Position numbers and translations under genes: made by a program | Part shown: positions 15,475-22,995 of the stretch, piece after piece | Layout of the letters: every line of letters starts with the position of its first letter | Position numbering within the stretch: the stretch's first letter is position 1 | Notes under the pieces: model-generated | Told to the model about the DNA's origin: nothing | Seen by the model: the letters and a program-made list of their open reading frames with translations, nothing else | Database searches by the model: none | Origin: Pseudomonadota bacterium | Lineage (GTDB): Bacteria > Pseudomonadota > Alphaproteobacteria > Rhizobiales > Rhizobiaceae | Assembly: GCA_023399635.1 (NCBI GenBank) | Contig: JAEWOP010000276.1 | Span: 1 to 23,515 of the forward strand | DNA length: 23,515 nucleotides | Direction of reading: 5' to 3'

Positions 15475-16185
15475 ATGACCCAGCCGAAGATCTCTCCAGA
15501 ACCCGCCGATTTCGCCCATGTCACGGAATGGGTGTTCGATCTCGACAACACGCTCTACCCCCACCACGTCAACCTATTCTCGCAGATCGACAAGAACATG
15601 AGTGCGTTCGTGGCGGAACTCCTGCAACTTGAGCCGGACGAGGCTCGGGCGTTGCAGAAACGCTATTACCATGAGCATGGAACCACGCTGCAGGGCCTGA
15701 TGCTCCACCACGGGATAAACCCGGACGAGTTCCTGGAGCGAGCCCACGCGATCGATTATTCGCCGCTCATGCCACATCCTGAACTTGGCGAGGCGATCAA
15801 GGCACTGCCGGGCCGCAAGTTCATCTTCACCAACGGCAGCGTCCCGCATGCGGAAGCCGCCGCGCGTGCGCTTGGAATCCTCGATCACTTCGACGACATC
15901 TTCGACATCGTGGCGGCCGACTACGTGCCGAAGCCCGCCGGAGTGACCTACGACAAATTTGCGAGCCTCCACCGCGTCGAAACGAAGAAGGCAGCAATGT
16001 TCGAGGATCTCCCACGCAATCTGCAGGTACCAAAGACGCTAGGGATGCGTACGGTCTTGTTGACGCCGAGGAACATGGACGATGTCCTGATCGAGCGATG
16101 GGAGCTTCTGAGCGAGGAAGACGACCATATCGATTACGTGACGGACGATCTTGTGACCTTCCTGACCGGCCTGACGTCCCGCTGA
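15475..16185 (+). CDS. HAD-family pyrimidine 5'-nucleotidase (SDT1/YjjG-like)
   Basis: This probable cytoplasmic phosphatase of the haloacid dehalogenase superfamily resembles the pyrimidine 5'-nucleotidases that dephosphorylate UMP, CMP or related nucleotides. The 236-residue protein contains motif I VFDLDNTLYP with nucleophile Asp22 and acid/base Asp24, motif II FTNGS (Thr119), motif III Lys153 in VPKPAG, and motif IV FEDLPRNL (Glu177-Asp178). The DNTLYP variant and helical cap (about 32-105) fit the SDT1-like subgroup. AAGG at 15466-15469 supports the ATG at 15475, and a GTG at 15460 would add five residues. Substrate assignment is by subgroup only. Confidence 0.85.
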   Translation: MTQPKISPEPADFAHVTEWVFDLDNTLYPHHVNLFSQIDKNMSAFVAELLQLEPDEARALQKRYYHEHGTTLQGLMLHHGINPDEFLERAHAIDYSPLMPHPELGEAIKALPGRKFIFTNGSVPHAEAAARALGILDHFDDIFDIVAADYVPKPAGVTYDKFASLHRVETKKAAMFEDLPRNLQVPKTLGMRTVLLTPRNMDDVLIERWELLSEEDDHIDYVTDDLVTFLTGLTSR

Positions 16186-16186
16186 A

Positions 16187-16221
16187 ACCTTACGGAAGTT
16201 TCATCCACCTTACGGATGTTT
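16187..16221 (+). repeat. Tandem 15-bp direct repeat, 20-bp period, upstream of the EF-hand gene
   Basis: ACCTTACGGAAGTTT (16187-16201) and ACCTTACGGATGTTT (16207-16221) match at 14 of 15 positions and are separated by 5 bp. The 20-bp repeat distance puts both copies near the same face of the helix. This is the arrangement expected for a dimer of an OmpR-type response regulator. The regulator is not identifiable here. Confidence 0.7.
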
Positions 16222-16287
16222 AAGTGGTTCCTCCCGTGTGGCCGCCGTAGCTTGAGGCCATAGAGCAACCAAGGAAGGAGCCTCTCG

Positions 16288-16896
16288 ATGAAGACCAAGA
16301 AGGTTATTCTCGCATCACTCGCCGCCGTTCTCGTGGCGGGCACGGCATTACCGAGCTTCGCGGCTCCCGGGCGCGACGGCCCTCGTCACGGCGGCCGAGC
16401 CGGCATGATGCAGGAGATGATGTTCGTCCGCCTGCTCAAGACCGCGGATACCGACAAGGATGCCAAGATCACCAAGGAAGAGGTCTCGGCAAGACAGGAC
16501 GCGCTGTTCAACGAGATCGACGCCGACAAGGACGGCAACCTGATCCCCGGTGAACTCCGTGCCTATCGGAAGGCCAAGATCGAGGAGTTTCGAAAGGAGC
16601 GGGCCGAGCGGCGCGAGGAACGTCGACAGGAGACAGCACAGGCTGGAGAAGAAGCTGACAGCAAGGACCGCGCCGAGCGCCGTGGAGATCGCGACCGTCG
16701 GCACGGTGGCCACCGCTGGGGCATGAATCACGGCCGGATGGGCGGTATGCAACTGATACGCCATGCCGACACCGACGAAAACGGCCAGTTCAGCAAGGCC
16801 GAAGTGGGTGCCGCCGTCGACAAGCTGTTCACCCGCATGGATCGCAACGGCGACGGTGTGATTACCATCGACGACATGCCGGACCGCCGGTTCTAA
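16288..16896 (+). CDS. Exported EF-hand calcium-binding protein
   Basis: The 202-residue protein has a signal peptide (1-25, ending LPSFA before APGR) and should act in the periplasm or outside. Four EF-hand loops are visible: DTDKDAKITKEE (54-65), DADKDGNLIPGE (78-89), DTDENGQFSKAE (161-172) and DRNGDGVITIDD (185-196). Loops two and three are canonical. Loop one has Ala at the usual Gly position 6, and loop four has Asp rather than Glu at position 12. A highly charged Arg/Glu-rich helix (about 92-135) and a Gly/His/Met-rich stretch separate the two pairs. AAGGAAGGAG at 16271-16280 is a very strong ribosome-binding site, suggesting high expression. The paired direct repeats upstream suggest transcriptional control. 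Its function is otherwise unknown. Confidence 0.9.
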   Translation: MKTKKVILASLAAVLVAGTALPSFAAPGRDGPRHGGRAGMMQEMMFVRLLKTADTDKDAKITKEEVSARQDALFNEIDADKDGNLIPGELRAYRKAKIEEFRKERAERREERRQETAQAGEEADSKDRAERRGDRDRRHGGHRWGMNHGRMGGMQLIRHADTDENGQFSKAEVGAAVDKLFTRMDRNGDGVITIDDMPDRRF

Positions 16897-16924
16897 TTGT
16901 CCCGATCAGAACAGCACGTCGTTT

Positions 16925-16955
16925 ACCCGCCCCACCGCCGCCAGGGGCGGGTTTC
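16925..16955 (+). terminator. Intrinsic terminator after the EF-hand gene
   Basis: ACCCGCCCC (16925-16933) pairs with GGGGCGGGT (16944-16952) across a 10-nt loop and runs into TTTCTCGTTCT. It lies 28 nt past the EF-hand stop codon. On the opposite strand no T-run follows, so it should serve mainly the plus strand. Confidence 0.75.
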
Positions 16956-16960
16956 TCGTT

Positions 16961-17821
16961 CTAATGCTCGTAATAGTCGCCGATGATCTTCCAGGCTTCG
17001 TCGGCCGTTTCGACGAAATTGATGAGGTCCAGATCTTCGGGCGCGATCGTGCCGAAATCGGCCAAGGCCTGCCAGTTGACGATCCGGTGCCAGAACTCCT
17101 TGCCGAAAAGGATGAAGGGGATTTTCTCCATGCGTCCCGTCTGGATGAGGGTCAGGGCCTCGAACATCTCGTCCATCGTGCCGAACCCGCCAGGGAAGAT
17201 GGCAATCGCCTTGGCGCGCATCATCAGGTGCATTTTGCGGATGGCGAAGTAGTGGAAGTTTAGGCTGAGTTCAGGTGTCACGTAGGGGTTGGGCGCCTGC
17301 TCATGCGGAAGCACCACATTGAACCCGACTGTCGGTGCGCCGGCTTCCACAGCACCGCGATTACCGGCCTCCATGACGCCTGGCCCGCCGCCAGTCACCA
17401 CAACGTATTCCTGATGAGCGTATTTTTCACCGTGCAAGGCGCAGAGGTTTGCGAACTTGCGGGCTTCCTCGTAGTAGGCTGAGGCCTCCTCCAGGTTCTT
17501 GCGCTGAGTCTCGTTTCGCGCCGCCCAGGGCGCCTGGCCCGGCGCTGGGATCCGCGCGCCGCCAAACAGAACCACTGTCGATTTGATTCCATGCTCAGCC
17601 AGGATCATCTCCGCCTTGAGGAGCTCCAACTGCAGGCGCACGGGGCGTAGTTCCTCACGGCAGAGGAAGTCATCGTCGGCATAAGCGAGGCGATAGGAGG
17701 GCGACGTCGACTGCGGCGTCTGCGGCACGCCGGCGGCACTCTGCCGGTCGGTCGAACTATCCTTTAGTGGGTCCCAGACCCCGTCCTTGCGCCGCGGTTC
17801 GTCCTTCTTGAGCTTCGCCAT
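16961..17821 (-). CDS. LOG-family protein (TIGR00730-type Rossmann fold), possible nucleotide/cytokinin riboside monophosphate phosphoribohydrolase
   Basis: The 286-residue protein has the LOG ('lysine decarboxylase'-like) core: FGGAR (86-90), TGGGPGVMEAGNRGA (143-157) and PGGFGTMDEMFE (210-221), the signature PGGxGTxxE. Family members hydrolyse the N-glycosidic bond of nucleoside monophosphates, including cytokinin ribotides, and old annotation as lysine decarboxylase is misleading. An N-terminal extension of about 80 residues, the first 45 of them Lys/Pro/Ser-rich and apparently disordered, makes it longer than the roughly 190-residue classical LOG. The ATG at 17821 has GGAAGG 6 nt upstream. 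The in-frame ATG at 17884 has none. It is divergent from dapD. Confidence 0.9.
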   Translation of the reverse strand: MAKLKKDEPRRKDGVWDPLKDSSTDRQSAAGVPQTPQSTSPSYRLAYADDDFLCREELRPVRLQLELLKAEMILAEHGIKSTVVLFGGARIPAPGQAPWAARNETQRKNLEEASAYYEEARKFANLCALHGEKYAHQEYVVVTGGGPGVMEAGNRGAVEAGAPTVGFNVVLPHEQAPNPYVTPELSLNFHYFAIRKMHLMMRAKAIAIFPGGFGTMDEMFEALTLIQTGRMEKIPFILFGKEFWHRIVNWQALADFGTIAPEDLDLINFVETADEAWKIIGDYYEH

Positions 17822-17839
17822 GTCCTGCCTTCCAAGTCG

Positions 17840-17852
17840 GGCGCAATGCGCC
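17840..17852. repeat. 13-bp palindrome in the LOG/dapD divergent region
   Basis: GGCGCA-A-TGCGCC is a perfect inverted repeat whose near edge is 18 nt upstream of the LOG-family start codon. It overlaps where the LOG transcript leader or promoter should lie, so an operator role is possible. Confidence 0.45.
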
Positions 17853-17860
17853 AATTCACA

Positions 17861-17889
17861 TTGACGGTGGAGTGACCGTCGCATAGATC
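17861..17889 (+). promoter_or_regulatory. Candidate dapD promoter with an embedded inverted repeat
   Basis: TTGACG (17861-17866) is a good -35 element. With a 17-nt spacer the -10 would be TAGATC (17884-17889), a weaker match, putting the RNA start near 17896, about 56 nt before dapD. GACGGT (17863-17868) and ACCGTC (17875-17880) form a perfect 6-bp dyad overlapping the -35 and spacer, as a repressor site would. Confidence 0.4.
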
Positions 17890-17951
17890 AATCATCATCA
17901 TCTGGCCAGCCGCCGGCCCCTATCCTACCCATGCGACGTTAAGGACTTGCC

Positions 17952-18806
17952 ATGAGCAGCACGGATCTCACCGCCCTGGAAACGACCATCGAGACAGCCT
18001 TCGAACAACGAGATGGCGTTTCGGTTTCGACGAAGGGAGAGGTTCGGGATGCGGTCGACGCCGCGCTGAACCTTCTCGACTCCGGCAAGGCACGCGTGGC
18101 GGAGCGTCAGGCTGACGGATCGTGGAAGGTCAACCAGTGGCTGAAGAAGGCGGTGCTCCTGTCGTTCCGTCTCAACGACATGGAAGTCGTCAAGGGTGGC
18201 CCGGGCCAGTCGACCTGGTGGGACAAGGTGCCCTCGAAGTTCGAGGGCTGGGGCGAGAACGAGTTTCGTTCGGCTGGCTTCCGTGCCGTACCGAATGCCG
18301 TGGCTCGCCGCTCTGCCTATATCGCCCCGAACGTCATCCTCATGCCCTCCTTCGTGAACCTAGGCGCCTATGTCGACGAAGGCACGATGGTGGATACCTG
18401 GGCGACCGTCGGCTCCTGCGCCCAGATCGGCAAGAACGTCCACCTTTCGGGAGGCGTCGGCATCGGCGGCGTGCTTGAGCCCATGCAGGCCGGTCCGACC
18501 ATCATTGAGGACAACTGCTTCATCGGTGCGCGGTCCGAAGTCGTCGAAGGCTGCATTATCCGTGAAGGCTCCGTGCTCGGCATGGGCGTCTTCATCGGCA
18601 AGTCGACGAAGATCGTTGATCGCGCCACGGGCGAGATCACCTATGGGGAGGTTCCTCCCTATTCGGTGGTCGTCGCTGGTACGATGCCTGGCAAGCCCTT
18701 CCCCAACGGCGAGCCTGGACCGAGCCTCTATTGCGCGGTGATCGTCAAGCGCGTGGATGAGAAGACCCGCTCCAAGACCGGCATCAACGAGTTGCTGCGG
18801 GACTGA
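17952..18806 (+). CDS. dapD: 2,3,4,5-tetrahydropyridine-2,6-dicarboxylate N-succinyltransferase
   Basis: DapD transfers a succinyl group from succinyl-CoA to tetrahydrodipicolinate in the succinylase branch of the diaminopimelate/lysine pathway. The 284-residue protein has the helical N-terminal domain with NQWLKKAVLLSFR (61-73) and GPGQSTWWDKVPSKF, followed by a left-handed beta-helix of hexapeptide repeats (about 120-225) including MVDTWATVGSCAQIG (146-160) and GGVLEPMQA (172-180), and a C-terminal acyl-CoA-binding part with GTMPGKPFPNG. The length and all signatures are normal for the family. AAGGA at 17941-17945 is 6 nt before the ATG. dapE follows after 9 nt. Confidence 0.98.
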   Translation: MSSTDLTALETTIETAFEQRDGVSVSTKGEVRDAVDAALNLLDSGKARVAERQADGSWKVNQWLKKAVLLSFRLNDMEVVKGGPGQSTWWDKVPSKFEGWGENEFRSAGFRAVPNAVARRSAYIAPNVILMPSFVNLGAYVDEGTMVDTWATVGSCAQIGKNVHLSGGVGIGGVLEPMQAGPTIIEDNCFIGARSEVVEGCIIREGSVLGMGVFIGKSTKIVDRATGEITYGEVPPYSVVVAGTMPGKPFPNGEPGPSLYCAVIVKRVDEKTRSKTGINELLRD

Positions 18807-18815
18807 TACAGGCCG

Positions 18816-20012
18816 ATGTCCGCCACCGATCCGGTTGAAAACCTCCAGTCCCTCATCCGCTGCCGCTCTGTTACGCCGGTGGAAGGAGGGGCATTGTCCG
18901 CCTTGGAAGCCATGCTGGTACCTTTGGGCTTCCGGGTCGAGCGTATGGTGGCGACTGCGGAAGGCACTCCAGACGTCGAGAACCTTTATGCGCGCCTTGG
19001 AGACGCCGGCCCGCACCTGATGTTTGCAGGGCACACAGACGTCGTTCCGCCGGGAGACGAAGCCGACTGGTCGCATCCACCCTTTGCTGCTGAAATCGTC
19101 GATCAGATGCTCTTCGGCCGCGGAGCCGTGGACATGAAGGGCGGGATCGCCTGCTTCATTGCCGCGATCGCCCGGCATGTTGAGAAGCACGGCCCGCCTC
19201 ACGGCTCCATCTCCTTCCTGATCACAGGAGACGAGGAAGGTCCATCGATCAACGGCACGGAAAAGCTCCTTCGCTGGGCGGCGGAAAGAGGCGAGACCTG
19301 GGATGCCTGCCTGGTCGGTGAACCCACCAATCCGGACATGCTGGGCGACATGATCAAGATCGGTCGACGCGGATCCCTATCGGGACGGATCACTGTTCAG
19401 GGCGTGCAGGGGCATGCCGCCTATCCACATCTTGCGGACAACCCGATCCGCGGTCTCCTGCAACTGACCCACGCGTTGACGGATACACCATTCGACCATG
19501 GTACCGATGATTTTCCGCCTTCCAACCTGGAGGTCACGTCGTTTGATACCGGCAATCCAGCTGTGAACGTGATCCCCGCAAAGGCGACGGCGGCCTTCAA
19601 CATCCGCTTCAACGACACGTGGACGGTCGAGACCCTGCAGCAGGAGATCCTGCGACGCCTGGATGCGGCGGCGACAGAGGGTACCTTGCGACCCGGCCGC
19701 GATCCCGTGCGGTTTGTTATCGAGTGGAACGAGCGACCGAGCCACGTCTTCCTCACGCGAAACGACGCGCTGATCGAATCGCTTACCACCGCGGTGGAGA
19801 AGGTCACCGGCCGCCGGCCTACCCTGTCCACGACAGGCGGGACGTCGGATGCCCGCTTCATCAAGGACTATTGCCCCGTCGTCGAGTTCGGCCTCGTTGG
19901 GCAGACCATGCACATGGTGGACGAACGGGTGGCGGTGGCGGATCTGGAGACGCTGACCGATATCTACGGCAGCTTCATCGACAATTGGTTCGACCATGCC
20001 CGGAGCGCTTGA
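18816..20012 (+). CDS. dapE: Succinyl-diaminopimelate desuccinylase
   Basis: DapE is a di-zinc peptidase-family (M20) amidohydrolase that removes succinate from N-succinyl-L,L-diaminopimelate, producing the precursor of lysine and of peptidoglycan meso-diaminopimelate. The 398-residue protein shows the metal and catalytic residues: His73 and Asp75 in AGHTDVVPPG, Asp106 in GRGAVDMKGG, Glu140-Glu141 in TGDEEGP, Glu169 in VGEP and His366 in QTMHMVDE. A dimerisation domain (about 180-290) contains the family's RRGSLSG and QGHAAYPH. It is 9 nt downstream of dapD, and its last 17 nt overlap the next gene, so the three genes are probably one operon. Confidence 0.97.
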   Translation: MSATDPVENLQSLIRCRSVTPVEGGALSALEAMLVPLGFRVERMVATAEGTPDVENLYARLGDAGPHLMFAGHTDVVPPGDEADWSHPPFAAEIVDQMLFGRGAVDMKGGIACFIAAIARHVEKHGPPHGSISFLITGDEEGPSINGTEKLLRWAAERGETWDACLVGEPTNPDMLGDMIKIGRRGSLSGRITVQGVQGHAAYPHLADNPIRGLLQLTHALTDTPFDHGTDDFPPSNLEVTSFDTGNPAVNVIPAKATAAFNIRFNDTWTVETLQQEILRRLDAAATEGTLRPGRDPVRFVIEWNERPSHVFLTRNDALIESLTTAVEKVTGRRPTLSTTGGTSDARFIKDYCPVVEFGLVGQTMHMVDERVAVADLETLTDIYGSFIDNWFDHARSA

Positions 20013-20592
20013 GGTCAGGTTCTACCTCGCGGCACTTTGGCAACTCGTTCGAGGAGATGCTGCGGGCCTTCGCAAGCTGGACCTTTCCGATCGCGGCCTG
20101 ATGCGCTCCTTTTGGGCGATTGCCTGGTGCCTCCCAGCCATGGCGATATCCTGGATCTGGTGGCGCGCGCTCTACCTGCGAGGCATGCCGGAAGATGCGA
20201 GCGTCGGTGGGTTGTTCTTCTTCCGGCTTGGCATGCTGGAATTTGCCAACTGGCTGGTTCCGCTGATCCTGATCGGGCTTCTGGCCTGGGGGCTTGGCTT
20301 GGGGCGCAAATACTACGCCATGGTGGTTGCCGTGAACTGGCTATCCGTACCGTTCGCCTATGCCTACGCGTTCCTTAGCCTGCTGCTGATGGTGACACCC
20401 GCTCTGACCGGCCTCTTGTCGTTGATCTGGCTCTTCCTGATGATGGCACTGGTGTTCTCCATCTCGCGCATTTTCCGGGTCATTTGCGGCCCGCATCCGC
20501 TGATGGTTGCAACACTGACACTGGTACTGATCGTGCCCACCATGCTGCTGTCGGACACGCTGGAGCGGTTCCTCGGCATCTATCCCGGCTGA
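19996..20592 (+). CDS. Membrane protein of unknown function in the dapD-dapE cluster
   Basis: I do not recognise a named family. The 198-residue protein has a short cytoplasmic N-terminus (1-36) containing an amphipathic FYLAALWQLVRGDAAGL segment, then about five hydrophobic helices at roughly 38-58, 83-103, 107-131, 135-157 and 168-187. There is no signal peptide or obvious catalytic motif. The ATG lies inside dapE, overlapping it by 17 nt with no Shine-Dalgarno site, so translation is probably coupled to dapE. It converges on truA with 3 nt between the stop codons. The reading frame looks real: it is the only long frame in the gap, strongly membrane-like and bounded by tightly packed genes. 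Confidence 0.8.
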   Translation: MPGALEVRFYLAALWQLVRGDAAGLRKLDLSDRGLMRSFWAIAWCLPAMAISWIWWRALYLRGMPEDASVGGLFFFRLGMLEFANWLVPLILIGLLAWGLGLGRKYYAMVVAVNWLSVPFAYAYAFLSLLLMVTPALTGLLSLIWLFLMMALVFSISRIFRVICGPHPLMVATLTLVLIVPTMLLSDTLERFLGIYPG

Positions 20593-20595
20593 GCT

Positions 20596-21351
20596 TTAGC
20601 AATCGCCTGGATAATCCACCTTCATGAAGTAGAGGCCTTCCGGCGGCGCCACCGGACCGCATTGCTTTCGGTCCCGCGCTTCCAGCGCCGCGCGAACATC
20701 CGCCGGGGCCATCTTGCCGTCGCCCGCGAGCTTCAGCGTGCCGGCAAAGGAGCGGATCTGATTGTGCAGGAAACTCTGCGCCGACGCACGTATTTCAATC
20801 AGGTCTCCCTGCCGCGTCACATCCAGACGATCGAGCGTCCGCACAGGGCTTGTTGCCTGGCAATGGGCGGAGCGGAAGGTGGTGAAGTCGTGATGGCCAA
20901 CGAGCGTTTGCGCCGCCGCGTGCATGGCCTCGTGGTTCAGCGGCTTCGGCACCCACCATGCCCTGTTCGCCTCCAGCGCCAGCGGCGCCGGGCGGTTGAT
21001 GATGCGGTAGAGGTAGTGCCGCTTCACTGCCGAGAAACGGGCGTCGAACGTATCCTCGACTGCCGTCACGTCAATCACGGCGACCTTCTCGCCGGCCATC
21101 CCCAGATGCGCGTTCAACGCATTACGCAGGGTATATGGCTTCCAGTCGCGTGAAAGATCCGCATGAATGACCTGTCCATGGGCATGGACGCCTGAATCAG
21201 TCCGGCCGGCGCCGCGGACTGAGACGCTTTCGCCCGTCAGAGACAGGACGCTGTTCTGGAGCGCAGCCTGGACGGAGTGACCGTTCTCCTGCATCTGCCA
21301 GCCGACATAGGTCGTGCCGTCATACTCGACGGTCATGCGGAAGCGAGGCAT
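20596..21351 (-). CDS. truA: tRNA pseudouridine(38-40) synthase
   Basis: TruA isomerises uridines 38, 39 and 40 in the anticodon arm of many tRNAs to pseudouridine. The 251-residue protein has the catalytic GRTDSGVHA with Asp52, the conserved arginine in DARFSA (Arg105), the KRHYLYRI strand (110-117) and SFLHNQIRSFAGTL (193-206), all family signatures. It is the third gene of def-fmt-truA. Its ATG shares one base with the fmt stop codon (TGATG), indicating translational coupling, and GAGG lies 8 nt upstream. Confidence 0.97.
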   Translation of the reverse strand: MPRFRMTVEYDGTTYVGWQMQENGHSVQAALQNSVLSLTGESVSVRGAGRTDSGVHAHGQVIHADLSRDWKPYTLRNALNAHLGMAGEKVAVIDVTAVEDTFDARFSAVKRHYLYRIINRPAPLALEANRAWWVPKPLNHEAMHAAAQTLVGHHDFTTFRSAHCQATSPVRTLDRLDVTRQGDLIEIRASAQSFLHNQIRSFAGTLKLAGDGKMAPADVRAALEARDRKQCGPVAPPEGLYFMKVDYPGDC

Positions 21352-22286
21352 CAGCTAAGCCTCGTGTCGGGCGGTAAAGGCGTGCCGCGCAGGAAGTCAG
21401 CGGCTGGAAGCTGCTTGCCGCCCGCCTTCTGCAGGCGGGTGAGCCGGATCGCGCCGCTGCCACAAGCGATGGTGAGCATGCCGTCAAGGACGGTGCCGGC
21501 GTCCCCCTCGCCTTCAGCAACCACGGAGGCGAGTACCTTCACGCGCTCGGGACGTCCGTTGATTTCGACCGCGAACCATGCACCCGGGAAGGGTGACAGA
21601 CCGCGGATATGGTTGTGAACGTCCTGTGCCGGCCGCGCGAAGTCTATTCGCGTCTCGTTCTTGTCGATCTTCGAGGCGTAGAGGACGCCGTCGTCCGGCT
21701 GTGGCGTCAGCGGCAGATCGCCTGCTTCGAGCTTCTCCATCGCCTCGACCATGGCGCGGGCGCCGACGAGCATCAACTGGTCATGGAGTTCGCCAGCCGT
21801 GGTGTTGTCGCCAATGTCCACTTCGCGGGTAAGGGCGACCGGACCGGTGTCGAGCCCCTTCTCCATCTTCATGACCATCATGCCGGTTGTCTTGTCACCG
21901 GCCATGATCGCCCGCTGGATGGGGGCGGCTCCCCGCCAGCGAGGCAGAAGCGAAGCATGGCCATTGTAACAGCCGAGCCGGGTGCCGTTCAGGATCGCCT
22001 CGGGGAGAAGCAGGCCGTAGGCCACAACCACCGCAACATCGGCGTTCAAGCCCCGGAACCATTCGCGATCGGCTTCGTCCTTGAAGTTCAACGGTGTGAA
22101 GACGGGGATTCCCAAGAGCTCCGCCGCCTGATGGACCGGCGACTTCTGCAGGTCGAGCCCACGGCGACCGCCGGGCCGCGGCGGCTGGCTGTAGACTGCG
22201 ACAATCTCGTGGCCAGCCTCCTTCAGCGCGCGAAGCGTCGGGACGGAAAACTCCGGCGTTCCCATGAAGATGATGCGAAGGGTCAT
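21351..22286 (-). CDS. fmt: Methionyl-tRNA formyltransferase
   Basis: Fmt formylates initiator methionyl-tRNA using 10-formyltetrahydrofolate. From the ATG at 22286 the protein has 311 residues, the common length. It has the N-terminal nucleotide-fold start RIIFMGTPEFSVP, the basic loop PPRPGGRRGLDLQKSPV that contacts tRNA, and catalytic Asn108, His110 and Asp146 in CYNGHASLLPRWRGAAPIQ and GLDTGP. The C-terminal OB-like tRNA-binding domain follows (about 205-311). The frame is open for 14 more codons to 22328, but AGGA lies 5 nt before the ATG at 22286. It is downstream of def (68-nt gap), which removes the formyl group Fmt adds. Confidence 0.97.
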   Translation of the reverse strand: MTLRIIFMGTPEFSVPTLRALKEAGHEIVAVYSQPPRPGGRRGLDLQKSPVHQAAELLGIPVFTPLNFKDEADREWFRGLNADVAVVVAYGLLLPEAILNGTRLGCYNGHASLLPRWRGAAPIQRAIMAGDKTTGMMVMKMEKGLDTGPVALTREVDIGDNTTAGELHDQLMLVGARAMVEAMEKLEAGDLPLTPQPDDGVLYASKIDKNETRIDFARPAQDVHNHIRGLSPFPGAWFAVEINGRPERVKVLASVVAEGEGDAGTVLDGMLTIACGSGAIRLTRLQKAGGKQLPAADFLRGTPLPPDTRLS

Positions 22287-22354
22287 CTCGATCCTGTCTG
22301 CGCTTTTGCCAGCAACATCAACGAACACAGCCGCCCGTAGCCGAATAGCGAAAC

Positions 22355-22870
22355 TTATACCGCGCGAGAACGGGCGACCTTGGTGAATTTCTTGATCACC
22401 ATCTCCCGCTTCAGCCGCGAGATGTGATCGATGAAGAGCACGCCGTTGAGATGATCGATCTCATGCTGGAGGCAGGTTGCAAGAAGCCCGTCCGCCTCGA
22501 TGGTCTGCTGCTTGCCCTCGCGGTCCACGTAATTGACGGTCACCGTCGCCGGTCGCTCCACTTCCGCATAATAGTCGGGGATGGAGAGGCAGCCTTCCTC
22601 ATAGGTCGAGCGGGCGTCGGAGGCTGCGACGATCTCCGGATTGATGAAGACCATCGGCCTGTTGTCTTCGTCTTCCTTGGAGACGTCGATCACGAGCATG
22701 CGACGCGGCACGCCGATCTGGATCGCAGCGAGCCCGATCCCGGGCGCATCATACATCGTCTCCAGCATGTCATCGGCAAGACGGGTGATTTCGGAATCGA
22801 CATGCTCCACCGGCTTCGAAACCTGGCGAAGTAGCGGGTCGGGAAGGATGATGAGGGGCTTGATCGTCAT
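22355..22870 (-). CDS. def: Peptide deformylase
   Basis: Def removes the N-formyl group from nascent polypeptides, using a bound metal, usually Fe(II). The 171-residue protein has the three family motifs GIGLAAIQ (44-51), EGCLS with metal-binding Cys94, and QHEIDH with His136, catalytic Glu137 and His140. The ATG at 22870 begins MTIKPLIILPDP and has GGGAGG just upstream. An in-frame ATG six codons earlier (22888) is less likely. It is the first gene of def-fmt-truA, divergent from rmuC, so the operon promoter should lie in 22871-22995. Confidence 0.97.
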   Translation of the reverse strand: MTIKPLIILPDPLLRQVSKPVEHVDSEITRLADDMLETMYDAPGIGLAAIQIGVPRRMLVIDVSKEDEDNRPMVFINPEIVAASDARSTYEEGCLSIPDYYAEVERPATVTVNYVDREGKQQTIEADGLLATCLQHEIDHLNGVLFIDHISRLKREMVIKKFTKVARSRAV

Positions 22871-22995
22871 GCGCCTCCCATAGCGCATCTTTTTCCGCGA
22901 TGGAACAGGAGAGAAAACCTTCGCAATGCAACGCCGACAGAGACATGTTCATGTTTTGATCTTTTCCAGCCGACGATATCTGCTAGGGTGGCGCA

